A stretch of DNA of 64,000 nucleotides from NCBI RefSeq assembly GCF_001659605.2, contig NC_035170.2, positions 9,104,539-9,168,538 of the forward strand. The letters are read 5' to 3'. Shown piece after piece: positions 24,626 through 37,450 of the stretch (the first letter of the stretch is position 1; each line of letters begins with the position of its first letter). The stretch comes from Manihot esculenta (lineage: Eukaryota; Streptophyta; Magnoliopsida; Malpighiales; Euphorbiaceae). Made by a program: the position numbers and the translations under genes. The notes beneath the pieces were generated by a model. That model had not been told where the DNA came from. It saw only the letters and a list, made by a program, of their open reading frames with translations, and searched no databases.

Positions 24626-24830
24626 AATAAGGGTTTACAGGAATAGAATGTCACAGATATTTAGTTTTTGAGTCAAACCCTGAGTTTTTAAACTTGGAGT
24701 ATAGTAAAAATAGAGGTGCCGAGGCTGGTGAGTTGGATGAGAAATAAAAGGGGCTTTAAAGTTTTCGAGATCGTTTGTCCTGGTGTTTATAAATTGGTTA
24801 AATTATATGACCGAGTATTTTAATTATTCT
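24626..24830 (+). pseudogene. LINE fragment, right part, resuming after the hAT-like insertion
   Basis: After the second TSD copy the sequence reads on in a LINE-like way (a short IRVYRN-type stretch), then decays into stops. Position, orientation and the shared TSD show that it was continuous with the fragment ending at 22295. Confidence 0.45.
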
Positions 24831-24949
24831 AGAAAACAATTTTTGTAATTATAGAAATATTATCAATAAAATTATGATGTATTTTTTAATCTTTTTTTAT
24901 ATTTAAATCAGAAACAATGGATGGATGAAAATGTGGAGATAAGAAAAAT

Positions 24950-25250
24950 GCCACAAAGTAGGTATTCGTCAAATCGACTATCGGGTATTAGTTTTGTTAA
25001 CAAAATTATCTAAGACATTTTTCACTAAAACCACAAGGCGGATATTTGCGACGCCCATGAACGAGTGTTCGTCCCATCTAATAAAATCTTTAAGGCATTT
25101 TCATGATCCAATATTAAGTCTGGTTGATTATTTTTTTAAGTTATTTAGGCTAATGCCACTAGGCAGGTAAATACCAGAATGATGACCGGGTGTTAGGCCC
25201 AATTAACGATTTTTATGAGACCTTTAAGTCTTGTACATCAGATTGACGAT
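24950..25250 (+). repeat. Three degenerate direct repeats
   Basis: Related units start near 24951 (CCACAAAGTAGGTATTCGTC), 25031 (CCACAAGGCGGATATTTGCG) and 25157 (CCACTAGGCAGGTAAATACC). Each is followed by a GACY-GGGTGTT/GTATT-like block and a CTTTAAG-like or TAAGACATTTT-like block. Spacing is uneven (about 80 and 126 bp). They are probably an old tandem array or part of an LTR; no family recognised. Confidence 0.5.
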
Positions 25251-26201
25251 TATTATCAATCTGATTATTATGGCAGGTAAAGTTCTTATTGTTTTTGCTA
25301 TTTGGTCAAGTGTTGAGTATAAAAAAAGTGTAAAAATATATTGATAACATAAATCAACTTTTTATTATAAAGAAATTATAGAGGAGGGACATCTTCACTC
25401 TGCCCCTCTTAAATCTCTAGTATATTTTCATTACCTATATCTATTATATTTTTCAGCACAGACTTATCGGTGGAATTGTCTTCAATATGCTATTCCTCAT
25501 ACTTGTCCTCCTCCTAAGAAGATGTCATCAATCCAAGCAAAATTTTCTGTCCAAAAACATTTAACCAGCTATTGAGTTAGTTATATATTTAAAATTTTTA
25601 TATATAATAATATATTATAATTTTTGCAAACTATATATTATCATTTTTATAATAAAAATATAAACATCAGAATATTTTTTATATTATATTTGAAAGTGAT
25701 AGAATGAATATAAAAATATGTCATACAAAAATTTAAGTACTATCAAAATTATTAACTTTATAATGATCTTAAATATATATGAAAAATTATATAATTAAAG
25801 AAAATGATTTTATTATTTATTTAATTTTAAATTTGTTAAAAATATCAAAGTTCTAAATTTGCAAAAATACAACAATGGTCAAAATTTTAATATAAGCTTA
25901 ATAAAATATATTAAAAATATTAATAAATTATCAAATAAAATTAATTAAATTTAAAAATAAAACATTTAAATGTGTATTTATTTTTGATGATAAATATTCA
26001 AAATAATTTGAGATAATATTTGAAAAAAAGTATTAATTTTAAATTATTTAAATAATAAAAAAATATTTTCAATTTTTAAATTTAAATACAATTATAGATA
26101 AATAAAAGACTTAAAGCACATTATTAGTGATCATAATATTCCCTTCCTACGTTTATATATTATATAGTATAGAGTATATCAAAGATAAATATACTTGTAA
26201 A
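25251..26201. other. AT-rich spacer
   Basis: A pyrimidine-rich patch at 25380-25560 (CTCTGCCCCTCTTAAATC and following) could be a decayed LTR edge. The rest is A/T-rich with no recognisable feature. Confidence 0.4.
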
Positions 26202-26658
26202 TAGGAGTTAGCAATCCATCGATTCAGTTTAAAATCAAACTGAATTGAATAAATCGAAAATTAAAATTTTGTTATTTATAAAAATTGAATTGAAATCGAT
26301 TTTGATAAAAAATTGAATTGAATCGAACCAATCTAATTCTATTCGATTCGGTTTGATTTGATCAATTTAAATTTTTAATATTTTTTTTAATTTTTACACT
26401 TTATTTTTAATATTTTAAAATTTAATTAGAATATTTTAAATTTAATATGATCTAATCTATTTATATTATTATTGAAAATAATATATTATTATCACTAATC
26501 GTTTCGGTTTAATTTTTTTAATTTTTTCTGATTAAAATCGAACTAAACTGAGCCAAAATAACTGAAATTTTTAAAATAAAAAATCGAATCAAATCAAACT
26601 TTTAAATTAATTCAATTCAATAAATTATTTCGGTTTAAATCAAATACTACTCACTCTA
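26202..26658 (-). repeat. hAT-like MITE, copy 3 (inverted)
   Basis: The ends are TAGGAGTTAGCA and, read inward from the right, TAGAGTGAGTAG. The flanks CTTGTAAA (26194-26201) and CTCGTAAA (26659-26666) match at 7 of 8 bases, an aged 8-bp TSD. The interior matches the copies at 6585, 9229 and 43020 in reverse orientation. Confidence 0.8.
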
Positions 26659-26974
26659 CTCGTAAAATATCTAAAATTTTTTCATAAATTAATATGTTAA
26701 CAAAGAATTAATAAGTATGAATAAAATGATATTTTGAAATTAAAATTTTTATTTTAAAAATTTAGAACTTCACTCTTTACTTTCGCCATAATTTATTTAT
26801 TTTTATATATTATATATTTACTTCTTATAATTTTATTTTTCAAAGATATCTAATTTAATTAAAAAATAATTTCTAAGTTTAAAATTGAGAAGTAATAGCA
26901 ATAAATATATGGAAGAACAAACTTACAAAGTATTTTATTTGTTAAATGAGAAATAATAATGTAATAAAAAATAT

Positions 26975-27075
26975 TAATAAGCACTCAAGATTTAATCTGG
27001 TAGTAAGTACATTTGAGTAAATCTGAGAGGTTTCGGATTTTAATCTCCAATCCTCATTTAAAAAAAATTTAATAA
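26975..27075 (+). repeat. Possible tRNA-derived SINE remnant
   Basis: A stretch beginning about 26985 has an A-box-like segment (TCTGGTAGTAAGTAC) and, some 35 bp on, a decayed B-box-like GGTTTCGGATTTTAATCTCC, followed by an A-run. This is the layout of a tRNA-related plant SINE head. No clear TSD was seen. Confidence 0.35.
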
Positions 27076-27264
27076 TTAATGATATATTTATAAAATTGAT
27101 TTTTATTTTTAAAAATATTTACATAGTACGTTTTTGGGTTGATTTGTAAATTTAAAATTGTTATAACTTTTGCCAATGAGGCATACGTGGACAAAAATAA
27201 CTAGTTGGTTGCTGTGACTATAATAGTTGTTTACGCATTGGATAATATCCGTGGTCACTCGAAG

Positions 27265-27272
27265 AACCCTAA
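27265..27272 (+). promoter_or_regulatory. Telo-box (AACCCTAA) in ribosomal protein promoter
   Basis: The exact octamer AACCCTAA lies about 110 bp before the first 5' UTR splice donor. Telo-boxes are common near the transcription starts of plant ribosomal protein genes, where they act with other elements in dividing tissue. Confidence 0.65.
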
Positions 27273-27378
27273 TCAGGCCGCTTGTTATATCTTTAGGTGT
27301 TGGTTTTGCTTCCACTTACCAACTCCAGCGGCAGCGTCCATCTCTCTCGTGCCTTAGCTTGCGCTTCTCTTTTTCAAG

Positions 27379-28356
27379 GTATGTTTTGCTCTCTAGAGGG
27401 TCACGTGTCTCTGTGGCCGGTGGCAGGGATATATAGGAAAACTTGTGTATGGAGAATTTATCTGTAGCGCATGAAGAATTGGATTGAATAAAATCCTAAA
27501 TTAGCAAAAGGGTTTTAGTGAAAAGAGTTTTTATTTTCAAGATTCTCTTTTGTTAGATTGAGAGTTTGTTTTTAGTGGATAAGGTTATCTGTGATTTAGA
27601 AATGCATGTATTCATTTTCCAGCATTTCACTGTGAATTAGTTTATTGTCAAAGTGATGATCCTTTTGCATATCATAATTGATTTGTTGACTGGGAAATTA
27701 TGAGAATGAAAATAAGTTAAATTTATTTATGGTTGAGTTAATATCGTCATTTTTGGTAATCTCAATGTCTGAGTTTTCCATGTTAACAAATCGAACACAT
27801 ATTTGGTTTCCCCAGTTAATTTGGAATGGGAAACAGTCTGATTTTCAATTACCCAACCTGCATCAGTTTTATGGATTTAATTAATGTTTTGACTGTATAA
27901 GCTTCTGCTACGTAAGCTCTATTGCTGAATCAAGCATGCTCCTCATGTACTAGGTTCTAATGGCCCTGATATTTTGAAGATTTATCCCAAAACCTGGTAG
28001 AATGGATTCATCATATCCATATAGCTGAGCCCAACTATTTGGATTCAGACTTTGTTGAGTTTTGTTAAATGGTACCATTCCTGAGTTGGGATGAGTTGTA
28101 GTGTTAAAGAGTACCTTTATGATAGTTGAAACATTTAGGTTGTGAAATTTTCGGTCAACTCAATGCTGATATGTTAGCTTTAACCATGAATATATGATTC
28201 TATTCCATTGCTTTCTGCTGTCAAAATCTTTGTGTTTCATACATACTGTGTTTTTCTATTACAGGGTATGAATGACGGGGTTCTTGTTTTACTTCTATCC
28301 CTTGCTATAGATGCTGGAGATTAATTATAACCTCTATCTTTTCTCTCTCGTTACAG
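27379..28356 (+). other. RPS17: Intron in the 5' UTR of the eS17 gene
   Basis: The donor is CAAG|GTATG at 27379 and the acceptor TTACAG ends at 28356, 19 bp before the start codon. The upstream exon (about 27290-27378) is pyrimidine-rich and lies just after the telo-box. A 5' UTR intron is common in plant ribosomal protein genes. Another possible acceptor lies near 28264. The transcription start is inferred. Confidence 0.75.
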
Positions 28357-28375
28357 CAACAGCTTATTATTGGAG

Positions 28376-28807
28376 ATGGGTCGTGTTCGCACTAAGACAG
28401 TGAAGAAGTCCTCTCGTCAGGTCATTGAGAGGTACTACTCTAAAATGACCTTGGACTTCCACACCAACAAGAAGATCTTGGAAGAGGTTGCTATCATCCC
28501 CTCAAAGCGGCTTCGTAACAAGATTGCTGGATTTTCTACCCACCTTATGAAGCGAATTCAAAAGGGTTCTGTTCGTGGTATCTCTTTGAAACTGCAAGAG
28601 GAAGAGCGTGAACGCCGCATGGACTTTGTGCCGGAAGAGTCCGCTATTAAGATTGATGAGATTAAGGTTGATAAGGAGACAATTGACATGCTTGCTGCCC
28701 TTGGTATGTCAGATATCCCTGGGCTTGTTGAGTTTGAACCTCAGCCTTTGGTTCCATCCCAGGTCTTTGGCAGGGGTCCGGCTGGTGCACCTGGAAGGAG
28801 GTTCTGA
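28376..28807 (+). CDS. RPS17: 40S ribosomal protein S17 (eS17)
   Basis: The 143-residue protein begins [20 protein letters not shown] and ends PAGAPGRRF. It is eS17 throughout, including the basic N-terminal rRNA-binding part, the [11 protein letters not shown] segment and the acidic middle. Length equals that of other plant S17 proteins. The coding part is one exon. The Met two codons upstream (28370) is in frame, but the conserved start is MGRV. eS17 is part of the 40S small subunit near the beak/mRNA exit side in the cytoplasm. The frame is intact and codon use is normal, so it looks like an active gene and not a retrocopy, supported by its 5' intron. Confidence 0.97.
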   Translation: MGRVRTKTVKKSSRQVIERYYSKMTLDFHTNKKILEEVAIIPSKRLRNKIAGFSTHLMKRIQKGSVRGISLKLQEEERERRMDFVPEESAIKIDEIKVDKETIDMLAALGMSDIPGLVEFEPQPLVPSQVFGRGPAGAPGRRF

Positions 28808-30430
28808 GGTAATTGAACTTTCCAGGATGTTCAAGTATAAGAACTTTTTTAAGTCATGTTTTAGTAGTTACTTTCTGTGTTTGTCCTTGAAATTATCCTA
28901 AATGTATGAGTGCTTGATAGTTTAAAATGGACATTTTTAGTTGATATTGAAATCAAAGGATAACGCACTAGTTCATTTGATGCAGATATCCAAGGCTTTT
29001 CTTGCCAATTTTTCCATTCTGTCTAATGTTATCGACTTCGTTTTTCATAGTAATTGTTTATTGGATGTGCTATAAATTGTGGTTTGATTGATCGGTTGGT
29101 AGTAATGGTGTTTCCCTTCAACTGTTGGCATTGGTCGAAGAAATTGTGAATTTTCTTTTCTTTTTTTGGGTTGAATTAGGAATGATCTTTAGAAAACATT
29201 GTATTTTAGTAAAGGTACAATGAAAGCCTAACGCCTCCTTGTGGAAAGTGTTATGTAGAAATGCGTAGTGCCTATAAATATTTGAAGCATTTTTTCAGCA
29301 ATATTATTTAACTAGCAGAATATCCGTAGTGCATATAAATAATTTTTATTTTTGTTTTGATATAATATTTTAATTATATTTTAAGATTTATTTTGTAATT
29401 ATTTAAATTTTAAATAATAATAAATTTTATTAATAATTATGGTAATTTTGGAAACTGAAAATTTTTAAATGTTTATCAATTTTTTAAAACAAAAATAATA
29501 ATAAGCTTAAGGTGCCATGTATCAAATTTTAAGAATAAAACTCTTATAAAACCATTTAAAAGAGATTTTGAAAGTCACCTTGTCAACTTTATGAAAAATT
29601 TTTAATTTGCTCTATATATTTATATAGATTTGGTAATATTAAACAAATAATATTCTGAATTTTGTTATATAATATATATATTATAAAATTTGTATAATTA
29701 TCAAATAGTAATAGTAAACCGTTTTGTATAATTACTCGACTATTTATCATTGCACAGAAAGTAGAGTGAGTTCGTCGAGTTTTTCCTTCCTACATGAACT
29801 TCAACTCTTTTACTATTTATTTGCTATGAATAATTAAAAAAAAAACAGTTAAAAAATTTTGGATTGTTTTATTTCAAACAAAAATTTTATATATAAAAAA
29901 AATTAATTAAATTAAATTTTTATAAAATTTTTAATTCTAAATGAAGGGTTAATATTTTAGAATTAAAATTTTTTTAAAGTTTCTCTCATTAGATTAAAGG
30001 TCAAATATATATTTTGACTTATTATGTTTAGGTTATATTAATACATTTTTATTGCTAACTTTTAATATTTGATTCATACTTATGTAATTATTTAATAAAA
30101 TTTAAAAGCTGAATATATACTTATATCTCTCCATTAATTAAGGTTAACATATTAAATATCTAAATTAAAGTTGTAAGTTATCATGAACTTATAAAAATTA
30201 TAATAATTAAATATGAATTCACCATATTATTAATAATTTATAAAAAATAGTAAAAACTAAATTATAATAATTAAATATAAATTCACTATATTATTAATAA
30301 TTTATAAAAAATAGTAAAAATTGAAATCACATATTGCTTATTTTAAATTTTTTAACTATGTTCTGAATTTTTATAATTTGATAAAGTTACATGATTATAA
30401 TTTTATATTACGAAAATTTAGTGTTCAATT
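28808..30430. other. eS17 3' UTR and AT-rich spacer
   Basis: Positions 28808-29250 are the probable 3' UTR and flank. The rest is AT-rich. A local duplication of about 70 bp is present: the block with TTAATAATTTATAAAAAATAG occurs at about 30230 and again at 30292. Confidence 0.5.
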
Positions 30431-30962
30431 AATAAATTTTGAGTACAGTTATATTGTGATTGGCTACATCTGTAAGAAAGAGAACGTGAGGTAGTGAATG
30501 TTCATAACAGCCATTCTAACGTTCAAATCGGTATACTAAAGAGTAGGGAGAATATAAAAAATTACTTAGAATTTGAATAATATAAAAAAATAGCATACCA
30601 TTCTCTCTGTGATACGTTTCCTTTTATACTGTAAGAAGATGAAGGTAAATATAACATTTTCTGGTAGCCCAGTAATGATATTACTGGTTGCTTGATAAGG
30701 GATATCTCCAGCTAATGGACCAAGGATTTCGCGATTACAGGCGTAATGGGAATTTGCTCGACTGCGCTTGATAATGTTAACTTTATATTGAGTCTCGCCC
30801 TATTCAGGGGAGAGTGAGTCTTGATAATGAGACAGGTGTTAAGGTGTTTGAGTCTTCTTTTTTTTCGGGTGAGACCACGTTTCCCACTTATCAGATACTT
30901 GCCGCGTGATCCTATCTCATGGTGACAACTCATGGCTAACTTTGGGTGATTATTGTGTAGCA
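30431..30962 (-). repeat. 3' LTR of the Tat-lineage gypsy element
   Basis: This LTR aligns with 35763-36267 across its length (e.g. ACTGTAAGAAGATG and TTGGGTGATTATT-like blocks). On the minus strand it starts TGCTACACAATAATC directly after a purine tract AGTGGGGGGACCTC at about 30966-30979. Its outer boundary is approximate. Confidence 0.8.
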
Positions 30963-33900
30963 TTAGAGGTCCCCCCACTAGTCTTTGATTCTTCAGATTT
31001 GGAGGTGATAGTTGTGCTCATGATTTGAGGCACGTGGCCCACTGAGATTGATTTCTTCCTGCTCATGCCATTTTGCCTACCTAGCTCCTCGATAATGGCT
31101 GTCCCATTTCTCGAGCTGCATTTAAAGCCTGCCGTCACAAACGTCTTATAAGAGCCCTTCTTCTTTCTCAATTTTCCTTGTTTGCTTTCAACTGAACTGC
31201 CTCTGCCTCAACTCACTTGCTGAAATGATCCACTGCTACAATCACAAACTTTCTTGACCCATATGCTTTTGAAAAAGGGCCAAGGATGTCTAGCTCCCAC
31301 TGAAAGAAAGGCCAGGGGCTTCCGATTGCTGCTTGCATCTCACCGACGGTTCGAGGAATGCTTGCATGTAATTGATATCGTCGGCACTTCTGGACGAGTT
31401 CCTTCGCATCCTGCATTACCGTTGGCTAGTAATATCCTTACCTGAATGCTTTTTGGGTGATCGTTCAAGCTCCTTCATGGCTTCCGCAGTCTCCTTCATG
31501 GACATCCTTAAGGATGCACTCGTCGTCATCCTCCATTACGCACCATAGTCACGGATGAGTTGATGACCTCCTGTACCACCAACCATTAATCAGTACATAT
31601 TTAGAGGACCTTCTTATTACCTGTTTGGCCGATAGTTCATCAGCTGGTAATTCATCTTTAATCAGAAATTTGTATACCGGTATCATCCATATTTCACCTT
31701 TCTCAATGGGAAAAGACTCCTCTTCATCGGTTGTTGGAGTATGTAACTCTTTGAACTGAAATGATCGAGTCAAGTGTTGTTCACCTACTGCCGCCGTTTT
31801 TGCCAGATGATCAGCTTTCTCATTGTTGCTTCTGGTCACCTAGTGAAGTTCACAGTCGCCTTGCCTATCTTTGATCATTGCCATTAAGGAACAAACTTTT
31901 TCTTCATATTTGACGAGGTTAGGCTCTTATACTTTAAACTTTCTTTGGTATTGATTAACAACTAATTGTGAGTCACTAAAAATAACGTACTTATGTATAG
32001 ATATTTCTGCGATAATCTTCAGCACCATAATTACGGTCTCGTACTCGGCTATATTATTAGTAGTGGCACTGAAGGCGAGTTTTGCTGTGTAAAGGAGCTT
32101 TATTCTAGTCTGACTCTCTAGGAAGATTCTAATTCTAGAACCCTCGGCTTTACAGGCACCATTTGCGTAAACCTTCCATTCCTTAATGGGCGGTTCTGAG
32201 GTCTCTAGAGGTGGAGTCATCTTTGTAATGAAATTAGCTGCCGCTTGGACTTGCATCGCATTTCTTGGGACATACTTGATATCGTACGCTGACAGCATTA
32301 CCGCCCAGGTGGATAACCATCTTGATAACTTTGGCTTGTGAAGCACCTTTTGCAGGGGATAATTTGTCCTTATCTCTATGGTATGCAACTCGAAGTAGGA
32401 GCAAAATTTTGAGGCAAACAAGGATTATGAATGCCAACTTCTCTAGAGGGGGATAATTCAACTCTACCCCTTTTAAGATTTGATTGGCATAATAGATGGG
32501 GCTTTGCTTTCCTTTGTCTTCTCTTACAAGCACAGAGCTCATTGTTCCCTGCCTGACAGATAGATACAAAAACAATATATTGTCTTGGACAGGCGAGCTA
32601 AGCAAAAGAGGAGAAGATAAAAACGTTTTTAAATTTTCAAATGTATCCACACACTCCTCCATCCACACAAATTTATTTTCTCCTCTTAAGGTTTTAAAGA
32701 ATGAGAGGCGCTTCCTGACCGAACATAATATAAACTGACCAAGAGCTGTGACTCGCCCATTTAAGTTTTGTATGTCATTTATGGATCTAGGTGCCTCCAT
32801 ATCTTGGATGGCTTTAATCTTTCCGAGTTTGCTTCTATGCCTCTTTCAAAGATTATACACCCTAGAAATTTCTTAGCCTTTACCCCAAAAGTATATTTTT
32901 CAGGGTTAAGTTTCATATCTGTCTTGTTCAGTACATCGAAAACCATATGGATATCACCTGGGTGATCATTTAAGGACTGAATTTTCGCTACCATATTGTC
33001 TACGTATATTTCCACGGTTGATACCACTAGGTCTTTGAAAATGCTTGACAATAGCCTTTGGTAGGTCACCCCTGCATTCTTTAATTCGAATGAGATTACC
33101 TTGTAACAAAATACTCCATCGGTGATCGACAGTAGTTTTTTTTACATCTTCGGCATTCATAAAAATCTGGTGGTAACCTAAAATAGCATTAAGGAAGGAG
33201 ACTACCATGTGTCCTGAGGTAGAGTCTACTAACATGTCTATGGACGGGGGTGGATAGTGGTCCTTTGGCCATGCCTTATTTAAGTCGATGAAGTCCACGT
33301 AAATCCTCCATTTCTCGTTTACCTTCTTAACCAGTACTATATTGGCGAGCCATGTAGGATACTAGACCTCTTTTATCAACCCTGCACGTAAGAGTTCGTT
33401 AACCTCCTCCTTAATCACCTACTACGTCTTTGGTGTAAACTTTCTTTTCTTTTGTTATATTGCCTTTATTATTTCATCGACGGACAACCTGTGGGTAATT
33501 AGGGATGGGTCAATACCTGTTAAATCTTCTGGAGACCAAGCAAAAGTGATCATTCTGTGTTTTAGCAATTCTATTAAGCTATCTTTTACTTTATTGCTTA
33601 ATGCAGTTTCAAATCATACCTTTCTATCAATTTCTAACTAGACTTCTTCCACTGGATCTAATGGCTCTAGCTTCGTGTGGGGATCCGATTTTTCTAACAG
33701 ATCGATGGGCATCATCACCTTTCCAAGGCTCTTTGTAGAGCGCCTGTAGCATTCTTGAGCTGATTTTTTACTGTCTTGAGCAATAGCTAATCCTTTTGGA
33801 GCTGGTAGCTTTAGACACATAACACCCATATTAATAACTATTCCATGACATTTTAAGACTGGACAACCAAGTATTATGTTGTAGGCAAGTGGAATATCCG

Positions 33901-35762
33901 CTACTGCAAACTCTCCATACAACTCCCGCTTGTGCTTCTCATCTCCCAGCACAAGGGGGAGATTAATAGTGCCCAATACTGCCACGGTCTTGTCCCCTAA
34001 TTCCACTAATAGGTAGGAGACCTTAGGAAAGATTATTCCTGTCTAATCTTGGCTTGTTAAAAATATCTAAGGTAATAAGATTGATGGAGCTACCTGTATC
34101 GACCAAGACCTAGCTCACATTATATCTGTGTAAGCGGATATTGATGACTAATGGGTCATTATGAAAAAACCCCATTCTCTTATCTGCAGGTCTGAACTTT
34201 ATCTCCTGCTTTGCCCATGGATCTTGTTCTACAGAAAAGACATCCTCAGCGACATGTTTTTTCTTTCTTTACCATCATGAGGGCCTCCTGCAATCACATG
34301 TATAACTCTTGCGGGTTCACTATCAGTGGTATTTTTGGGAATTCTTACTTCAGGCTCGGGTCTTCTTTCCTATATGTCTTTTTTCTGGCAAAATTTCAAA
34401 GTGTGCTGTCCCTTATCAATTTCTCGATTTCATCTTTTAGCTGTCAGTATTTCTCCGTTGTATACCCATTATTTTCGTGAAAATGACAATACTTGGTCCT
34501 GACTCGTATGCCAGCTTTTTTAGGATTGAGCTTGGAGGGTTATATGACCTCTTTATTATTTTTTCTGATCCATATTAGAATGTATATCCGTGAGCCATTC
34601 AATGGAGTATAATTTTTATACTTATCTCGGTCGTCCCTTCCTTGAGACATTGGGTAATTCCTGTAGTCTCCTTCATACCCTCGCCTCTCCAACTTCTTGG
34701 TTGACTTTTGACTCGTCCTCTTATCTTCCTTTAGCGCTTGGACCTCGTTATCAAGCCTTATATACTTTTGAGCTTTATTTATCAGCTGCTGATAAGTAGC
34801 AGCAGGATTTTTGATCAAGGAATCGATGAATTTGATGTTACGAGTTCTCTTTTTTAGTTCCTTGCACGCTATTTTGTGATTTAGCTCTTCCATCTATATC
34901 GCTTTAGCAGTGAAACGTGAGATGAAGCTCCTTAAAGACTCTCCATCTTCTTAGTGGATCTTTCGCAAGTTGGAGGAGAGTTTTTTAGGAAGTATGTAGG
35001 TGATAAATATGGATTTAAACATGATAGCAAATTGTGTAAAATTTAAAATAGAACCTGGCTTTAGATGTTGGTACCATTTTTGAGACAAACCTGTGAGCGT
35101 AGATGGAAATACTTGGCACACCACAAAATCATTGACGTGTTGGAGTTACATCATTGTTCTAAAGATTGCCAGTGACTCTTAAGGTCTGCCGTTCCATCAA
35201 ATTTAGTGGGGGAGGTTTCTGCAAGAATTTCCTCCGACAGGGGCGAGGCATCGTCCCAGCTATAGTCCTCCTCCTGCTCTTTCTGGTACCTTTGAACAGC
35301 TCGGACCAGTTTCCAATCGACGTATTTTGAAGCTTCGTCCGATGACTTCTCATCCTCCAGCTTGGCCTTCCCCTTTTGACTGCTTTTGGATCACTTTCGT
35401 CTGAGCCTTGGGGTCTCAATGGAGGCCTCTTCCCTTATTCTTGGAGCCATGAATGAGGCCTCCTCCCGAGCCTTATACTGCTCAAGAGTTGCCTGCAACT
35501 TTTTAATATATTGGAGCATTTGCTTGTTATTCAGATTATTGAGGTCTGCCTCATTTACTATAGAAGGTGCGTTTTGTCCACTGCTAGGGGTGGAGGAAAT
35601 GATGACCCCTTTGTTGGCAACAGATATAGCAGCAGTTCGTCAATTGTCAGCCATTTGGGAGAAAAGAAGGAAAGGTATGTTTTAAGAAAAAGTGAATAGG
35701 CAAATGGATTTAATCCAAATAAACAGGAAGAATTCAATGGATATTCTAACAACGGAACCAAA

Positions 35763-36267
35763 TGATGTGGTTAGAAAGAGCTTAACTGCGATTGATTAAT
35801 CTGTAAAAGAGAAGACATGAGGTGGTTGGCACTTATAAGCAGCGACTTCGACGCTCAAGTCAGTAAATTGATAGAATGGACAAATCTAATGAATTCCTTT
35901 GAGTTGAGAATCAGTGTGTAAGAATGCATACCTTGATTTTTGTACACATTTACTTTTATAATGTAAGAAGATGGAGTTGGTTATCAAATATCCTGGAAAT
36001 CCATTTGGTACTGGCTAGTGGATAGGGGATCCTATATTTGTAGGTACAGTGAGAATCTGCTAGATTACATCCACTAATGGTATATTTTCATGAACATTCA
36101 ATTTGCTCGGAAGAGAGGGAGTTTTGGTGACGAACCGAATGCCATGGTATTCGGATCTTTTATGATTGGGACATCTGCGACCGTATATCAATTTATTAGA
36201 CTTTTATCACGTCATCCTATATTATGATAATAGCTCATAATTTATTTTGAGTGATTATTACGTCGCA
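35763..36267 (-). repeat. 5' LTR of the Tat-lineage gypsy element
   Basis: On the minus strand it starts TGCGACGTAATAATC and ends CCACATCA, giving TG...CA ends, followed by the PBS-like TTTGGTTCCGTTG. It is clearly diverged from the 3' LTR, so the insertion is old. Confidence 0.8.
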
Positions 36268-36925
36268 TTATTATTGTTAAAATAATTGTTGTAAATAATA
36301 AACTTACGAACGATGAAAATAATTATAAAATAATTTTAAATGTTCCAAATTAGCATAGATTCCGACAACTTAACTACTAGAATGTATTATAGCTTTTATT
36401 TGGGTAAATACTACACTGTCACAACTTAAAATATGATTGGACATATAATTAATCTATATTGAATATATATATATATATATAGTCTTTAGACATTCAGTAC
36501 ATATTTAATAAAAAATCATCATTCCCATAATATTATTATTCCTAAAATAATTTATCTTTGAATAAATTCTTAAGTTCTCATGATTATCGAGTATTACGAC
36601 ACATGTTTTTTCTTTATAAATATTTTATTAATTATTTATAATTTTATGCATGTGAATATTATTATAATTTTACACTTTAGAGACTAATAACTTTTATATA
36701 TTAATGTAATTTGGCTTTTTTTATTAATAACTATATAAATTTAATCATAAGAAATATATAAAAACTTATATTTTTTAATAAAATATAATATTTATGCAAT
36801 AAGTAAATTATATTTATTTAATAATAAAATTTAATTATTCTCCTCATTAAATTGCTCGAGAAACTCAATAGGAAAAAACTTAATTTTATATATTACGATG
36901 ATCGTTGGCTTTTCTATACCTACAG
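36268..36925. other. AT-rich spacer
   Basis: The stretch contains an (AT)n microsatellite at about 36464-36481 and low-complexity DNA. No gene-like feature is visible. Confidence 0.5.
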
Positions 36926-36929
36926 GCAA

Positions 36930-37450
36930 GTTCATGTCTTAAAAGAAGGACGTAGACCCAAGGTCTACCAGGCCTTTTTCAAAGTCAATCAACCCCACAT
37001 GACCCTCCCAACCCCACAACGAGAAGCAGGCCGGACAGGTCACACGCGCGGGCTTATCTGAAGGGAGTTTAGGCCAATGACGTGACAAGAATTAGGGAGC
37101 AGCTCAGTCACCTCGCAGCCCTGCTCGCATGCGCGCCAGAGAGAATTAAATGGCCGCCTAGCGTGGAGAGAGACTCTGATATATCCGTACGTATGGAGCT
37201 AAGTGACAGGGACATGTGACAGGAATAGGTGACACTGTAGCAGAGAGACAGTTATACATCACTAGCAGAGAGGGATCTCTTCCTTTTTTTTTTTTTCTTT
37301 TTTCTTTTCTTTTTTCTGGGCTCTTAGATATTTATTTTTCTCGACAAATCTTCCCTGTTACACTAGTTCATCCACCTTACTTGAACGTCGGAGAGTCTCC
37401 ACCGGAGGCATCCCCAGTAGACTTTTGACCATCTTTCTTTATTTTGCAGG
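36930..37450 (+). mobile_element. LTR remnant of a Tat-type gypsy element
   Basis: The segment carries ACTTGAACGTCGGAGAGTCT, then CATCCCCAGTAGACTTTTGA and TTTATTTTGCAGGTCT, a signature seen at the 3' part of many plant Tat-type LTRs. The upstream part is distantly similar to the solo LTRs at 4015 and 13733 (GCGCGCCAGAGAGAATT, GTGACAGGGACA, CATCACTAGCAGA). A T-rich low-complexity run lies at 37272-37316. Its exact ends and TSD were not found. Confidence 0.65.

Larger units (their letters stand above)
30431..36267 (-). mobile_element. Ty3/gypsy (Tat lineage) LTR retrotransposon, defective
   Basis: On the minus strand the order is 5' LTR (36267-35763), PBS-like TTTGGTTCCG, gag (about 35690-34500), protease (about 34060-33640), RT (about 33540-32790), RNase H (about 32700-32280), an additional archaeal-type RNase H (about 32200-31780), a partial integrase (about 31650-31200), a polypurine tract, and the 3' LTR (30962-30431). 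Gag has the CHFHENNGYTTEKY motif in place of a normal knuckle. The extra RNase H (YANGACKAEG, NNIAEYETVI, FSDSQLVVNQ) marks the Tat group. The integrase stops after VAVDHFSKWVEAEA, so most of its catalytic core is deleted. Many frameshifts are present. Confidence 0.9.

Noticed and set aside
28370..28375. Upstream Met for eS17
   Set aside because: It would add two residues, but the conserved eS17 start is MGRV, so 28376 was chosen.
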